A stretch of DNA of 32,393 bases from an uncultured Oscillospiraceae bacterium (GTDB lineage: Bacteria > Bacillota > Clostridia > Oscillospirales > Ruminococcaceae), in the NCBI GenBank assembly GCA_900547015.1, contig URFD01000005.1:1-32393 (forward strand), in the 5' to 3' direction. The position numbers were made by a program, and so were the translations under genes. Positions 15,775 through 23,826 of this stretch are shown one piece after another. The notes under the pieces are model-generated. The model was not told the DNA's origin. It did no database searches and saw nothing but the letters and a program-made list of their open reading frames with translations. Position 1 is the first letter of the stretch, and every line of letters begins with the position of its first letter.

Positions 15775-16671
15775 TTACTGCTCCTGCTGCTCCTGTTTTT
15801 CCGGCGGAGTTGGGCGGATACCCTTGCGGCGGAACAGGGTGGTGATTGCCTTGACGCACTCGTCCTCGGTGAGCACATCCTTGGGCAGGTTGTAGCCTTC
15901 CTTTAAAAATTCAAAAATCAGCTCGGAGGTCTGCGGCACATCCAACCCGACCTTTTTGAGCTCGCGGACATGGGAAAAGACCTTTTTCGGGGTGTCGTCC
16001 AAAATCACCTTGCCCGAATCCATGACGATGATGCGGTCGCACTGGGCAGCCTCATCCATATAATGGGTAATCAGCACGACGGTGATGCCGTACTCGCGGT
16101 TGAGCTTGTGGATGGTCTCCATGACCTCGCGGCGGCCGCGCGGGTCGAGCATGGCGGTCGGCTCGTCGAGCACGATGCACTTCGGGCGCATGGCGATGAT
16201 GCCTGCGATTGCCACACGCTGCTTCTGGCCGCCGGACAGGCGGTGCGGTGCGTGCTTTTTATACTCATAGATGCCCACATCCATCAGCGCGCGGTCTACC
16301 CTCTGGCGCATTTCGCGCGGCGGGACCCCGATGTTTTCCAGCCCGAAGGCAACATCCTCCTCGACCACCGTTGCTACGATCTGGTTGTCCGGGTTCTGGA
16401 ATACCATTCCGACCTCCTGACGGATATCGTACAGCCGTTCCTCGTCGGCAGTATCCATCCCGTCCACATAGACCTTGCCTCCCGAAGGCAGCAGAATGGC
16501 GTTGAGATGCTTGGCAAAGGTGCTTTTGCCAGAGCCGTTATGTCCAAGCACAGCGGTCAGCTCTCCCTGGCGGATGGTCACATTCAGGTCCTCAAAGACG
16601 TTGATTGCCTCGTGGCCCTCCTCCACATGATAGCTGAAACTGATCCCCTCTGCTTTGATAAAGTCGTCCAT
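15775..16671 (-). CDS. ecfA1: ECF transporter ATPase A1
   Basis: 298 residues. Walker A GHNGSGKS, Q-loop region VFQNPDNQIVATVVEEDV, signature LSGGQKQRVAIAG, Walker B CIVLDEPTAMLDP and switch His in LITHYMDEA. The QNPDNQ motif marks the EcfA (A1) subunit, and the C-terminal stretch with KKVF and ELKKVGLDVP is the EcfA-specific dimer and coupling region. The start at 16671 has AGGTGG about 11 bases upstream; a longer reading extends into the leader and shows no homologous sequence. First gene of the ecf operon, with a leader of about 150 nt. Confidence 0.94.
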   Translation of the reverse strand: MDDFIKAEGISFSYHVEEGHEAINVFEDLNVTIRQGELTAVLGHNGSGKSTFAKHLNAILLPSGGKVYVDGMDTADEERLYDIRQEVGMVFQNPDNQIVATVVEEDVAFGLENIGVPPREMRQRVDRALMDVGIYEYKKHAPHRLSGGQKQRVAIAGIIAMRPKCIVLDEPTAMLDPRGRREVMETIHKLNREYGITVVLITHYMDEAAQCDRIIVMDSGKVILDDTPKKVFSHVRELKKVGLDVPQTSELIFEFLKEGYNLPKDVLTEDECVKAITTLFRRKGIRPTPPEKQEQQEQ

Positions 16672-16933
16672 CAGCGTTGTTACCACCTTTTTCTGGATTT
16701 GGAGATGCAAACCCCGTCGGACAGGGTCTCGCTCTCCATCGTATGCGCCTGACGCGCACAGCCCGAAGCCCAGCCTTGCTAAAACGCTGAGATTACGGGC
16801 GCAGGTTTTGTTGAAATCTTCCACTAGTATAATCAATTTTGGCTGGAAAGAAAAGAGGAAAACACAAAATTTGTTGGTGTTCACAATTTTTTTCCAATCC
16901 AAGCCGGAAGCCGCACTGCCAAAGTGACAAAGA
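16672..16933 (-). promoter_or_regulatory. structured leader and weak promoter of the ecf operon
   Basis: This gene-free stretch lies between the methyltransferase terminator and ecfA1. A possible -10 TATACT (16826-16831) has no good -35 (TTTTCT at 17 bp). The inferred leader of about 150 nt can form a two-part hairpin (GGAGA/TCTCC, 16701-16705 with 16733-16737, enclosing ACCC/GGGT) and a GCGC/GCGC hairpin further upstream. I cannot match it to a known riboswitch class. Confidence 0.35.
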
Positions 16934-16968
16934 AAGACCGCCGCACCGTTCGTGGGCGCGGTGGTCTT
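16934..16968 (-). terminator. terminator of the ruv-glmM-methyltransferase operon
   Basis: On the minus strand an 11-bp stem AAGACCACCGC/GCGGCGGTCTT with one mismatch is followed by TCTTTGTC, a weak T-rich tract. It begins 24 nt after the methyltransferase stop. Confidence 0.65.
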
Positions 16969-16992
16969 GAGGGTTTTCGTTCGGATTATTTT

Positions 16993-17853
16993 TTACTTTT
17001 CCCAGATTGCCGTACTGCCGCAAGGCAGAACAAAGCCGCTCTGGGTGACCGGCAGGCCGATTTCGGACGAGGAGACCTTGCCCGGGTGCTGCTTGCCGAC
17101 GGTGACGCCGAGGATATATTCCATGACCGACGGGGACAGCCCGGTGGTGTAGGAATTGAGCAGGAAGAACAGCGGGTCATCCGAAAGCACCTGAGCGCAC
17201 AGCTCGACCAAATCATAGATGGAGTCCTCCAGCTTCCAGACCTCGCCGCCGGGGCCTCTGCCGTAGGATGGCGGGTCCATGACAATGCCGTCGTAGCGGT
17301 TGCCGCGGCGAATCTCACGCTCGACAAACTTTTTGCAGTCGTCCACAATCCAGCGGATGGGCTTCTCCTGCAAGCCGGACAGCTCGGCATTCTCCCTTGC
17401 CCATGCTACCATACCCTTGCTGGCATCGACATGGCAGACCTTTGCGCCCGCCTGTGCGCAGGCAAGCGTTGCGCCGCCGGTGTAGGCGAACAGGTTGAGG
17501 ACGCTGACCTCGCGGCCTGCGCTGCGAATCTTGTCTGCCATAAAGTCCCAGTTGACCGCCTGCTCCGGAAAAAGTCCGGTGTGCTTAAAGCCGGTCGGGC
17601 TGATTTTAAAGCGCAGGTCTTTGTAGGAAATCGTCCACTGCTCCCGCGGCATATTGCGGATTTCCCATTTGCCTCCGCCGCTTGCCGAGCGCAGATACCG
17701 CGCGTTGGTGCGGCGCCAGACCTCGCCCTTCGGGGTGTTCCAGATAACCTGTGGGTCGGGTCGGGTCAGAATGATGTCTCCCCAGCGTTCCAGCTTTTCC
17801 CCGCCGGAGGTGTCAATTACCTCAAATTGTTTCCAGTCCTTTGCAGTCCTCAT
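16993..17853 (-). CDS. class I SAM-dependent methyltransferase (COG1092/RlmI-like)
   Basis: 286 residues. The SAM-binding motif I is in LNLFAYTGGATLACAQAGA (about 118-136), followed by the acidic VDAS loop, and the catalytic-type MDPPSYGRG motif lies near 190-200. This arrangement fits the RlmI/RlmK-like family of 23S rRNA cytosine or guanine methyltransferases. The N-terminal PUA domain of RlmI is absent; instead there is a short beta-rich N-terminus (about 1-90). The substrate is therefore not certain. It overlaps the glmM 3' end by 32 nt and is last in the ruv-glmM operon. Confidence 0.85.
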   Translation of the reverse strand: MRTAKDWKQFEVIDTSGGEKLERWGDIILTRPDPQVIWNTPKGEVWRRTNARYLRSASGGGKWEIRNMPREQWTISYKDLRFKISPTGFKHTGLFPEQAVNWDFMADKIRSAGREVSVLNLFAYTGGATLACAQAGAKVCHVDASKGMVAWARENAELSGLQEKPIRWIVDDCKKFVEREIRRGNRYDGIVMDPPSYGRGPGGEVWKLEDSIYDLVELCAQVLSDDPLFFLLNSYTTGLSPSVMEYILGVTVGKQHPGKVSSSEIGLPVTQSGFVLPCGSTAIWEK

Positions 17854-19207
17854 TATAGCCTAACCTTTCTATAATTGTCTGTTCCATTTCCTCTGCGATG
17901 CGGGCAATCTGCTCCTTCTGCGGCCCCTCCACCATAATGCGGATGACCGGCTCGGTGCCGGAAGGACGCACCAGAATCCTGCCGTTGCCGTTCATGCTGT
18001 CCTCCAGCTCCTTCTGACGCGCCAGCACACCGGCATCCATCTTGACTGCCTTCTTCATTTCCTTGTCCGCGCGGACGTTGCGGATGACCTGCGGATAGAC
18101 CTGCATGAGCGAAGCCAGCTCCGAGAGCTTTTTGCCGCTCTGCTTGAGCGCCCAAAGCAGCTGAATCGCTGTCAGCTGTCCGTCACCGGTGGTCATAAAC
18201 TCGCGGAAGATGATGTGTCCGGACTGCTCGCCGCCGATGACGTGTCCATGCTCGAGCATATTCTGAAGCACATAGCGGTCGCCGACGCCGGTTTTTTCCA
18301 CCCGGATGGCCGCCTGCTCGGCAAACTTGAAGAAGCCCATATTGCTCATAATCGTGACCACGGCGGTGTTGTTGGTCAGTCTGCCCTCCTGCTTCATCCG
18401 GTCGGCGAAGATTGCAATCAGCTTATCTCCGTCCACCAGCTCGCCGTTTTCGTCCACCGCCAAGCACCGGTCGGCATCGCCGTCGAAGGCAACACCCAAG
18501 TCAAAGCCGTTCTCACGAACATAGCGTCCCAGCACCTCGATGTGGGTCGAGCCGCAGTTGTCGTTGATGTTGACCCCGTTGGGCTGGTCGTTGAGGATGG
18601 TCACCTGTGCGCCCAGCCGCTCAAAGATTTTGGCTGCGGTGGCGCTGGCACTGCCGTTGGCGCAATCTACCGCCGTTTTCAACCCGCAGAGCGGCCCCGG
18701 CACGCTCGAAACCAGATGCTCGATGTAGCCCTCAACCAGACCCTCTCCGCTGCGGATGGTGCCCAGCTCGTCGTTCCATTTTAAGTCATAGGGCAGGACA
18801 TGGTCGAGCACAATCTCCTCGATTTCAATCTCCTCCTCGTCGGTGAGCTTGAAGCCCTCGGAGCCAAAAATCTTGATGCCGTTGAACTCATAGGGATTGT
18901 GGGAAGCCGAAAGCATGATGGCGGCATCTGCGTCGGAATTGGCAACCAGATAGGCCACAGCCGGGGTCGGCACCGTACCCAGCGTCACGACATCTGCGCC
19001 CACCGAGCACAGCCCGGCTGCAATCGCGCTTTCGAGCATATCGTGCGAGATGCGGGTATCATGTCCGACCAGAAACAGCGGGCGCTTGACCTTGTTGTCC
19101 CGTGCCACAACCATCGCTGCCGCTCTGCCGATGTCCATCGCCAGCGTACAGCTAATTTCGGTGTTGGCAACGCCGCGCGCGCCGTCGGTTCCAAAAATTC
19201 TTCCCAT
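17822..19207 (-). CDS. glmM: phosphoglucosamine mutase
   Basis: 461 residues. It converts glucosamine-6-phosphate to glucosamine-1-phosphate for UDP-GlcNAc and peptidoglycan synthesis. It opens with the family's GRIFGTDGARG; the phosphoserine motif is ASHNP (S102 in LSASHNPYEFNG), the metal loop is DGDADR (242-247), the sugar-binding loop is GGEQSGH, and the C-terminal phosphate-binding loop is RPSGTEP. Length is slightly above the usual 445-450. The ribosome site AAGGAG lies 11 bases upstream. The gap to ruvB (128 nt) holds a hairpin discussed separately. Confidence 0.95.
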   Translation of the reverse strand: MGRIFGTDGARGVANTEISCTLAMDIGRAAAMVVARDNKVKRPLFLVGHDTRISHDMLESAIAAGLCSVGADVVTLGTVPTPAVAYLVANSDADAAIMLSASHNPYEFNGIKIFGSEGFKLTDEEEIEIEEIVLDHVLPYDLKWNDELGTIRSGEGLVEGYIEHLVSSVPGPLCGLKTAVDCANGSASATAAKIFERLGAQVTILNDQPNGVNINDNCGSTHIEVLGRYVRENGFDLGVAFDGDADRCLAVDENGELVDGDKLIAIFADRMKQEGRLTNNTAVVTIMSNMGFFKFAEQAAIRVEKTGVGDRYVLQNMLEHGHVIGGEQSGHIIFREFMTTGDGQLTAIQLLWALKQSGKKLSELASLMQVYPQVIRNVRADKEMKKAVKMDAGVLARQKELEDSMNGNGRILVRPSGTEPVIRIMVEGPQKEQIARIAEEMEQTIIERLGYNEDCKGLETI

Positions 19208-19242
19208 AAAATGTTCAGCTCCTTACTCATGAATCTTGGTTT

Positions 19243-19273
19243 GGGCGGCAAAACCCAAAACCGCCCTTTTTTT
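19243..19273 (+). terminator. plus-strand terminator-like hairpin between ruvB and glmM
   Basis: On the plus strand GGGCGG (19243-19248) pairs with CCGCCC (19261-19266) and is followed by seven T residues (19267-19273). No plus-strand gene lies nearby. It would stop a transcript running antisense to the glmM start. On the sense strand it is only a hairpin preceded by an A-run. Confidence 0.6.
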
Positions 19274-19335
19274 ATGAAATCAACTGCCGCACCGCAACAC
19301 AGATGGGGTCTCCCTTTGACGCGGCAGGGGTTTGC

Positions 19336-20400
19336 TTACAGTGCAAGCTGGTCAAAGCGCAGCTGTAGCTGGTCGTCCCCATTCGGACAGGCAAGCCCCA
19401 GATGCTCATACGCCAGCGGCGTGACACAGCGTCCACGCGGTGTGCGAACCAAAAAGCCAATCTGCATCAGGTATGGCTCGCACTGCTCCTCGATGGTGAC
19501 CGTCTCCTCGCCCACCGCCGCGGCAAGGGTTTCCACCCCGACCGGGCCGCCGCCGTAGTTGCGGATGATGGTCTTGAGGATGCGGATGTCGTTGGAATCC
19601 AAGCCCAGCTTATCGATTTCCATCTTGTCCAGAGAGGCATCTGCAATCTCGCGGGTCACCCTGCCGTCTCCCAGCACCAGCGCATAGTCGCGCACCCGCT
19701 TGAGCAGACGGTTGGCAATACGGGGTGTGCCTCGGCTGCGTCGTGCCAGCTCCAGCGCACCCTCCTCCTCGCACTCGACCTCCAGAATCCGCGCACTTCT
19801 CGTGATAATCTGGCACAGCTCCTCCGGGCGGTACAGCTCCAGACGCAGCAGCATCCCGAAGCGGTCACGCAGCGGAGAGGTCATCTGGCCGGCGCGGGTG
19901 GTGGCGCCAATCAGGGTAAACTTGGGCAGGTCGATGCGAATCGACCGAGCCGACGGGCCCTTGCCGATGATAATATCCAGCGCATAGTCCTCCATCGCCG
20001 GGTAGAGAATCTCCTCCACGGCACGGGACAGGCGGTGAATCTCGTCGATAAAGAGAATATCGCCCTCGCTCAGATTGGTGAGCAGCGCCGCCAAATCGCC
20101 GGGCTTTTCGATGGCAGGGCCGGAGGTCACACGGAGGTTGACGCCCATCTCGTTTGCGACGATGCCTGCCAAGGTCGTTTTTCCCAGTCCCGGAGGGCCG
20201 TAGAGCAGCACATGGTCCAGCGCCTCTCCGCGCATCTTTGCCGACTGCATAAAGATGGACAGGTTTTCCTTGGCCTTTTCCTGACCGATGTACTCGCTCA
20301 GGCATTTCGGGCGCAGCGAGGTTTCCACATCGCCGTCCTCCCCCGAAGCATACTCGGGTGCGATGATGCGGTTTTCAAAATCCATTTCGTTTTCCAGCAT
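19336..20400 (-). CDS. ruvB: Holliday junction branch migration helicase RuvB
   Basis: 354 residues. AAA+ motor with Walker A GPPGLGKT (68-75), Walker B ILFIDEIH (115-122), sensor 1 GATTRAG (165-171) and the arginine-finger segment SPLRDRFG (175-182). The C-terminal winged helix contains GGGPVGVETLAAAVGE and ends with the conserved RTPRGR motif. It pumps DNA through RuvA-bound junctions. The start has GGAGG eight bases upstream. It follows ruvA by 21 nt. Confidence 0.97.
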   Translation of the reverse strand: MLENEMDFENRIIAPEYASGEDGDVETSLRPKCLSEYIGQEKAKENLSIFMQSAKMRGEALDHVLLYGPPGLGKTTLAGIVANEMGVNLRVTSGPAIEKPGDLAALLTNLSEGDILFIDEIHRLSRAVEEILYPAMEDYALDIIIGKGPSARSIRIDLPKFTLIGATTRAGQMTSPLRDRFGMLLRLELYRPEELCQIITRSARILEVECEEEGALELARRSRGTPRIANRLLKRVRDYALVLGDGRVTREIADASLDKMEIDKLGLDSNDIRILKTIIRNYGGGPVGVETLAAAVGEETVTIEEQCEPYLMQIGFLVRTPRGRCVTPLAYEHLGLACPNGDDQLQLRFDQLAL

Positions 20401-20421
20401 TTGTTTTCCTCCTCTGCGCCG

Positions 20422-21033
20422 CTAGCGGGAGCCTGCCAGCTTTTTTAAGCCCAGCTTGACCAGCTCCTGGACGCTTGCTTCCGGCGGCTGTCCTGCCACC
20501 GCACGGGCCGCATCGCTCTGGCTGTAGCCCAGCACCACCAGCGCGGAAACCGCCTCGGCAACGTTGCCGGTGCCTTCGCTGAGCTGGCTGCCGACCTGAC
20601 TGATCTGCTGCATCTGCTCGCTGAGCTCCTCGGTTTTGACCTTATCCCGAAGCTCGAGCAGGATGCGCTCTGCCAGCTTTTTGCCCACCCCGGCGGCACG
20701 GGTCAGGCTTTTGACATCCTGCGACACCAGCGCCAGCATCAGCTGGTCGGGCTTGAGCTCGGACAGGATTGCCAGCGCAACCTTCGGCCCGACGCCGCTG
20801 ACCGAGGTCAGCTGGCCGAAGCAGTTTTTCTCGGCGGAGGTGGCAAAGCCGAACAAATCAACCGCACCCTCCCGGACATTCATCCAGGTGTACAGCATCG
20901 CCTCCGCTCCCACCTGCGGCAGAGCGTTCAAGGTGGTGCGGGTGACGCTGCACCGATACCCCACCCCGGCACACTCGATGACGGCGGCGCTTTCCTCGAC
21001 ATGGATGAGCTTTCCTCTGAGACTATAAATCAT
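20422..21033 (-). CDS. ruvA: Holliday junction branch migration protein RuvA
   Basis: 203 residues. An N-terminal OB fold starts with MIYSLRGKL; the two helix-hairpin-helix motifs are LTSVSGVGPKVALAIL and LTRAAGVGKKLAERIL; a flexible linker leads to a C-terminal three-helix RuvB-binding domain (about 155-203). It binds four-way junctions as a tetramer. The start is fixed by GAGGAGG upstream, and it overlaps the ruvC end by 11 nt. Confidence 0.96.
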   Translation of the reverse strand: MIYSLRGKLIHVEESAAVIECAGVGYRCSVTRTTLNALPQVGAEAMLYTWMNVREGAVDLFGFATSAEKNCFGQLTSVSGVGPKVALAILSELKPDQLMLALVSQDVKSLTRAAGVGKKLAERILLELRDKVKTEELSEQMQQISQVGSQLSEGTGNVAEAVSALVVLGYSQSDAARAVAGQPPEASVQELVKLGLKKLAGSR

Positions 21034-21553
21034 GGACTGTCCTCCTCAGCTGCTGTTGAAACCGTTGGTTCTGGCTTAGTCCGCTGCCCGCACAGTGGGC
21101 ATGGCAGACCGCCAGCGCCAGTGCATCGGCGGTGTCGTCGGGCTTTGGCACCGCAGGCAGATGCAGCAGGATGCGGGTCATCTCCATCACCTGCTTTTTC
21201 TCCGCCTTGCCGTAGCCGACCACCGACTGCTTGACCTGCATGGGGGTATACTCGTACACCTGCATCCCCGACTGCGCCGCCGCCAGCAGGATGGTTCCTC
21301 TGGCCTGCGCCACATCGATGCCGGTCGTTTTATTGTTGGTGAAAAACAGTTTTTCAATCGACAGGACATCCGGGTGATAGCGCCCGATGACCGTGTTCAT
21401 GTCCTCATAAATCATCTGGAGGCGCTGTGGGAAATCCATCCCCGCCGGCGTGGTAATGGCGCCGTAGCCCCGAATGATGAAGCGGCTGTTCCGATACTCC
21501 AAAACGCCCCAGCCCACGATTGCGTAGCCGGGGTCAATCCCTAGGATAATCAC
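21023..21553 (-). CDS. ruvC: crossover junction endodeoxyribonuclease RuvC
   Basis: 176 residues, resolvase of Holliday junctions. The RNase H-like catalytic acids are visible: Asp7 in LGIDPG, Glu in SIEKLFF (about 67) and the Asp pair in DDTADALALAVCHA (about 138-142). It starts with GTG at 21551-21553, supported by GGGAGG six bases upstream. First gene of the ruvC-ruvA-ruvB-glmM-methyltransferase operon. No GAAC-N4-GTTC LexA box is seen upstream. Confidence 0.95.
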   Translation of the reverse strand: MIILGIDPGYAIVGWGVLEYRNSRFIIRGYGAITTPAGMDFPQRLQMIYEDMNTVIGRYHPDVLSIEKLFFTNNKTTGIDVAQARGTILLAAAQSGMQVYEYTPMQVKQSVVGYGKAEKKQVMEMTRILLHLPAVPKPDDTADALALAVCHAHCAGSGLSQNQRFQQQLRRTVHDL

Positions 21554-21569
21554 AGCGTTCCTCCCTTGG

Positions 21570-21585
21570 CAGGGCTTTTGCCCTG
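21570..21585 (-). promoter_or_regulatory. hairpin in the ruvC leader
   Basis: CAGGGC/GCCCTG with a 4-nt loop, extendable by two pairs including a wobble, lies between the predicted start site (about 21598) and the ribosome site of ruvC. Without a T-run it is not a terminator. Confidence 0.5.
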
Positions 21586-21604
21586 TCTGTTTTCATACCC
21601 TGAT

Positions 21605-21633
21605 ATTATATCACACTTTTTGCGTCATCACAA
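21605..21633 (-). promoter_or_regulatory. extended -10 promoter of the ruv operon
   Basis: TTGTGA (21628-21633) and a perfect TATAAT (21605-21610) with a 17-bp spacer; TGA directly before the -10 gives an extended -10 element. Confidence 0.78.
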
Positions 21634-21676
21634 TACAGCCGGAAAATCCTTGCCCGACCCATTTTTGTCCGCCGCA

Positions 21677-21717
21677 CAAAAACAACCTCCCTCCGTCCCT
21701 GCGACGAAAGGAGGTTG
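21677..21717 (-). terminator. terminator of the 310-residue membrane protein gene
   Basis: On the minus strand CAACCTCC (21710-21717) pairs with GGAGGTTG (21683-21690) across an 18-19-nt loop and is followed by TTTTT. It begins 12 nt after the stop codon. Confidence 0.75.
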
Positions 21718-21728
21718 GTCTTTCCTGA

Positions 21729-22661
21729 TCAGTTCGCTATTTTCCACACGAAATCATACGGCTGATTCGGCTGGATGCTTTTGATGATACCTTCGATGGC
21801 ATCATCCACCGTTGTGTAAATCTTGCGCTGCTGTTTCCCCGCGGTAATCATGCTCAGCGTGCCGGAATCCTCAGGCCGCCTGATTCCGAGGAACAGCTCC
21901 TCGCCCGTTTCCTCCGATTTGATTTGGCCGATGAGACGATAATCGCTGGTCTTGTCCGGTCTTTTCTGCGAAAATTCGAGGGTGAACAGCTCCACATTCT
22001 CGCTTTTCAGCGGCAGGAGGAAGGTGATATTCCTTCCCTTCAGCTCCGCCTGCGTGTTGCCGACCCAGCTTTCCGGCAGCCGGATGGTGCAAGATTCCGT
22101 TTCGAAGGTTGTGCCCTGAATCGGAACCCTCCACAGAAGCCCCTCCAGATACTGATACACGCTTCTGTAATGTTTGGGATACTTGTTGGAGCCGCTGGCA
22201 TAAAAGGAGCTGCCGTCGGTCAGGGTGCAGGAAAAAGTAAAGCTGCTGCCATCGTGGACGCCGTTCGGATTTGTTCCGGAAAAGCCTCCCCAATCCCGAA
22301 CCTGATAGTGACCAAGAACAGCTTCGATTTCTTCCAGCGTTTCCCGGTCAAATTCCTTCTGGTGGGAAATCTCCTGCTCCTGACTCATCATATCTTCGTA
22401 GCCCAGCGCAATCACAACCCCATCGTCCGTTCGGTCGAGGGTCAGGATTTTTTTGATGTTGCTCGAATCGCTCCTCTCAAATCGCATCGTTTGGAATTCG
22501 AGCGGGGTTTTCGACTCGTGGGGGTGTTTGGACTCGAGCGAATGTTCGGACTCGAAGGACACCGCCGCCCTGCCAATCAGGATGCCTCCCACGACCGCCG
22601 CAATTACCCCGATGACAACCGCAATCACCGCTACCACTATCACAATCGTCCGCTTCTTCAT
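21729..22661 (-). CDS. unrecognised membrane-anchored extracellular protein
   Basis: 310 residues with one N-terminal helix (about 4-30) after MKKR and no lipobox Cys, so it is probably a single-pass membrane protein with an outer domain. Residues 36-55 hold a short repetitive stretch built on ESK/ESEH steps. Residues 60-310 are mixed alpha/beta; one segment (about 75-180) looks like a repeat-type domain with DRTDDG and FYASGSNKYP, and the rest (190-310) resembles a small ligand-binding fold. I do not recognise the family. The ATG at 22661 has GGAGG eight bases upstream; an in-frame GTG three codons earlier overlaps the ribosome site. It is a single-gene transcription unit with its own promoter and terminator. 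Confidence 0.75.
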   Translation of the reverse strand: MKKRTIVIVVAVIAVVIGVIAAVVGGILIGRAAVSFESEHSLESKHPHESKTPLEFQTMRFERSDSSNIKKILTLDRTDDGVVIALGYEDMMSQEQEISHQKEFDRETLEEIEAVLGHYQVRDWGGFSGTNPNGVHDGSSFTFSCTLTDGSSFYASGSNKYPKHYRSVYQYLEGLLWRVPIQGTTFETESCTIRLPESWVGNTQAELKGRNITFLLPLKSENVELFTLEFSQKRPDKTSDYRLIGQIKSEETGEELFLGIRRPEDSGTLSMITAGKQQRKIYTTVDDAIEGIIKSIQPNQPYDFVWKIAN

Positions 22662-22699
22662 CGACAGCACCTCCGTCCGATATGGTTACTTTTTTCTTT

Positions 22700-22728
22700 A
22701 TTTTACCATACTACACGGTCTGCGTCAA
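22700..22728 (-). promoter_or_regulatory. promoter of the 310-residue membrane protein gene
   Basis: TTGACG (22723-22728) and TAAAAT (22700-22705) with a 17-bp spacer and TGG before the -10 (extended -10). Confidence 0.75.
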
Positions 22729-22771
22729 TGAATTGCGGCCACCCGCAGGGAAGTCTGTTACCGCAGAGGGG

Positions 22772-23449
22772 CTACAAAAACATCGAAATCAGCACGGTGA
22801 TGATGCCCGCAACCCCGATGGCGATGCCGCTCATCGCACCCTGCACCTCGCCCAGCTCCAACGCCTTGGTGGTTCCCAGCGCATGGCTACAGGTGCCGAT
22901 GGCAACCCCCGCCTCGACCGGGTCTTTGACCCGAAACAGCCGGATGAGCAGCGGAGCCAGCACAGCGCCCATGATGCCGGTGACGATGACCGCCGCAACG
23001 GTGATGGGGACGATGCCGCTGAGCTTGCCGGAAATCTCCATCGCAATCGGGGTAGTGACGCTTTTCGGGATGAGGGAGGCGGTCAGCTGCTCGTCCAGCC
23101 CGAACAGCTTACACAGCCCGATGACGCTCAGCACCGAGGTCACCGAGCCTGCCAGAGTGCCGGCAAGGATGGGCAGGAGGTTTTTCTTGAGGGTTTCCAG
23201 CTGGCTGTAGACCGAGATTGCCAGCGCCGCCGTTGCCGGAGCCAAGAACATCGAGATGATACTGCCGCCCTTCTGGAAGCTCTCGAGCGGAATCGAGCCG
23301 AGCTTCAGCACCGCGATGCACAGCACAATGGCAATCAGTAGTGGATTCATAAACGGAGAGCGGGTCTTGCGGTTGAGCCACAGCCCGATTTCAAACGAGA
23401 AGATGCACAGCACAATGCCGAACATCGGAGAAGCAAACAATTCCTGCAT
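22772..23449 (-). CDS. lrgB: LrgB/CidB-family membrane protein
   Basis: 225 residues with about six or seven transmembrane helices. The diagnostic LrgB signature SLIPKSVTTPIAMEIS (about 137-152) and GTCSHALGTTKALELGE (about 196-212) are both present. LrgAB-type pairs have been described as antiholin-like murein hydrolase modulators and as transporters of small carboxylates such as pyruvate or glycolate. The start at 23449 lies right after the lrgA stop, with the ribosome site AAGGAGG inside the end of lrgA. No LytSR two-component genes are in the window, and I see no clear terminator after it. Confidence 0.92.
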   Translation of the reverse strand: MQELFASPMFGIVLCIFSFEIGLWLNRKTRSPFMNPLLIAIVLCIAVLKLGSIPLESFQKGGSIISMFLAPATAALAISVYSQLETLKKNLLPILAGTLAGSVTSVLSVIGLCKLFGLDEQLTASLIPKSVTTPIAMEISGKLSGIVPITVAAVIVTGIMGAVLAPLLIRLFRVKDPVEAGVAIGTCSHALGTTKALELGEVQGAMSGIAIGVAGIITVLISMFL

Positions 23450-23451
23450 CC

Positions 23452-23826
23452 TTAGCGACCTCCTTTTTTCAGACGATTCTGCCAACTGCTGACCAGACGG
23501 ATGGTTGCGGCGGACACCGCAAAGGTCAGCACGGTGGTAATCAGGCAGACTGCCAACAGCGGCAGCACCTTGCCCCGCACCGCATCCGCCTGCTCGATGA
23601 GCCCCACCCCCGAGGGGATGAAAAAGAACGCCATATTCCGCAGCAGGAAATCGCCCTTTTCGTGGATATGCTCCACCTTGAGCGCACCGCTCAGCAGCAG
23701 CAAAAACAACAAAATCATACTAATGACGCTTGCCGGAAATGCGAACGGCAGGACGCGGGAAATCCCTTCGCCCACCAGACAGATTCCGAACACGATTCCA
23801 ATTTGTACCAGCAGTTTTACCTTCAT
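23452..23826 (-). CDS. lrgA: LrgA/CidA-family membrane protein
   Basis: 124 residues with four hydrophobic helices (about 4-24, 28-48, 62-82 and 88-112). The family motif PFAFPASVISMILLFLLLLS and the DFLLRNMAFFFIPSGVGL segment identify LrgA/CidA. It is holin-like in topology and functions with LrgB, whose start is 2 nt after its stop. GAGGAGG lies just upstream of the ATG. Confidence 0.92.
   Translation of the reverse strand: MKVKLLVQIGIVFGICLVGEGISRVLPFAFPASVISMILLFLLLLSGALKVEHIHEKGDFLLRNMAFFFIPSGVGLIEQADAVRGKVLPLLAVCLITTVLTFAVSAATIRLVSSWQNRLKKGGR

Noticed and set aside
21554..21676. LexA (SOS) box in front of ruvC
   Set aside because: No GAAC-N4-GTTC or CGAAC-type palindrome is seen.
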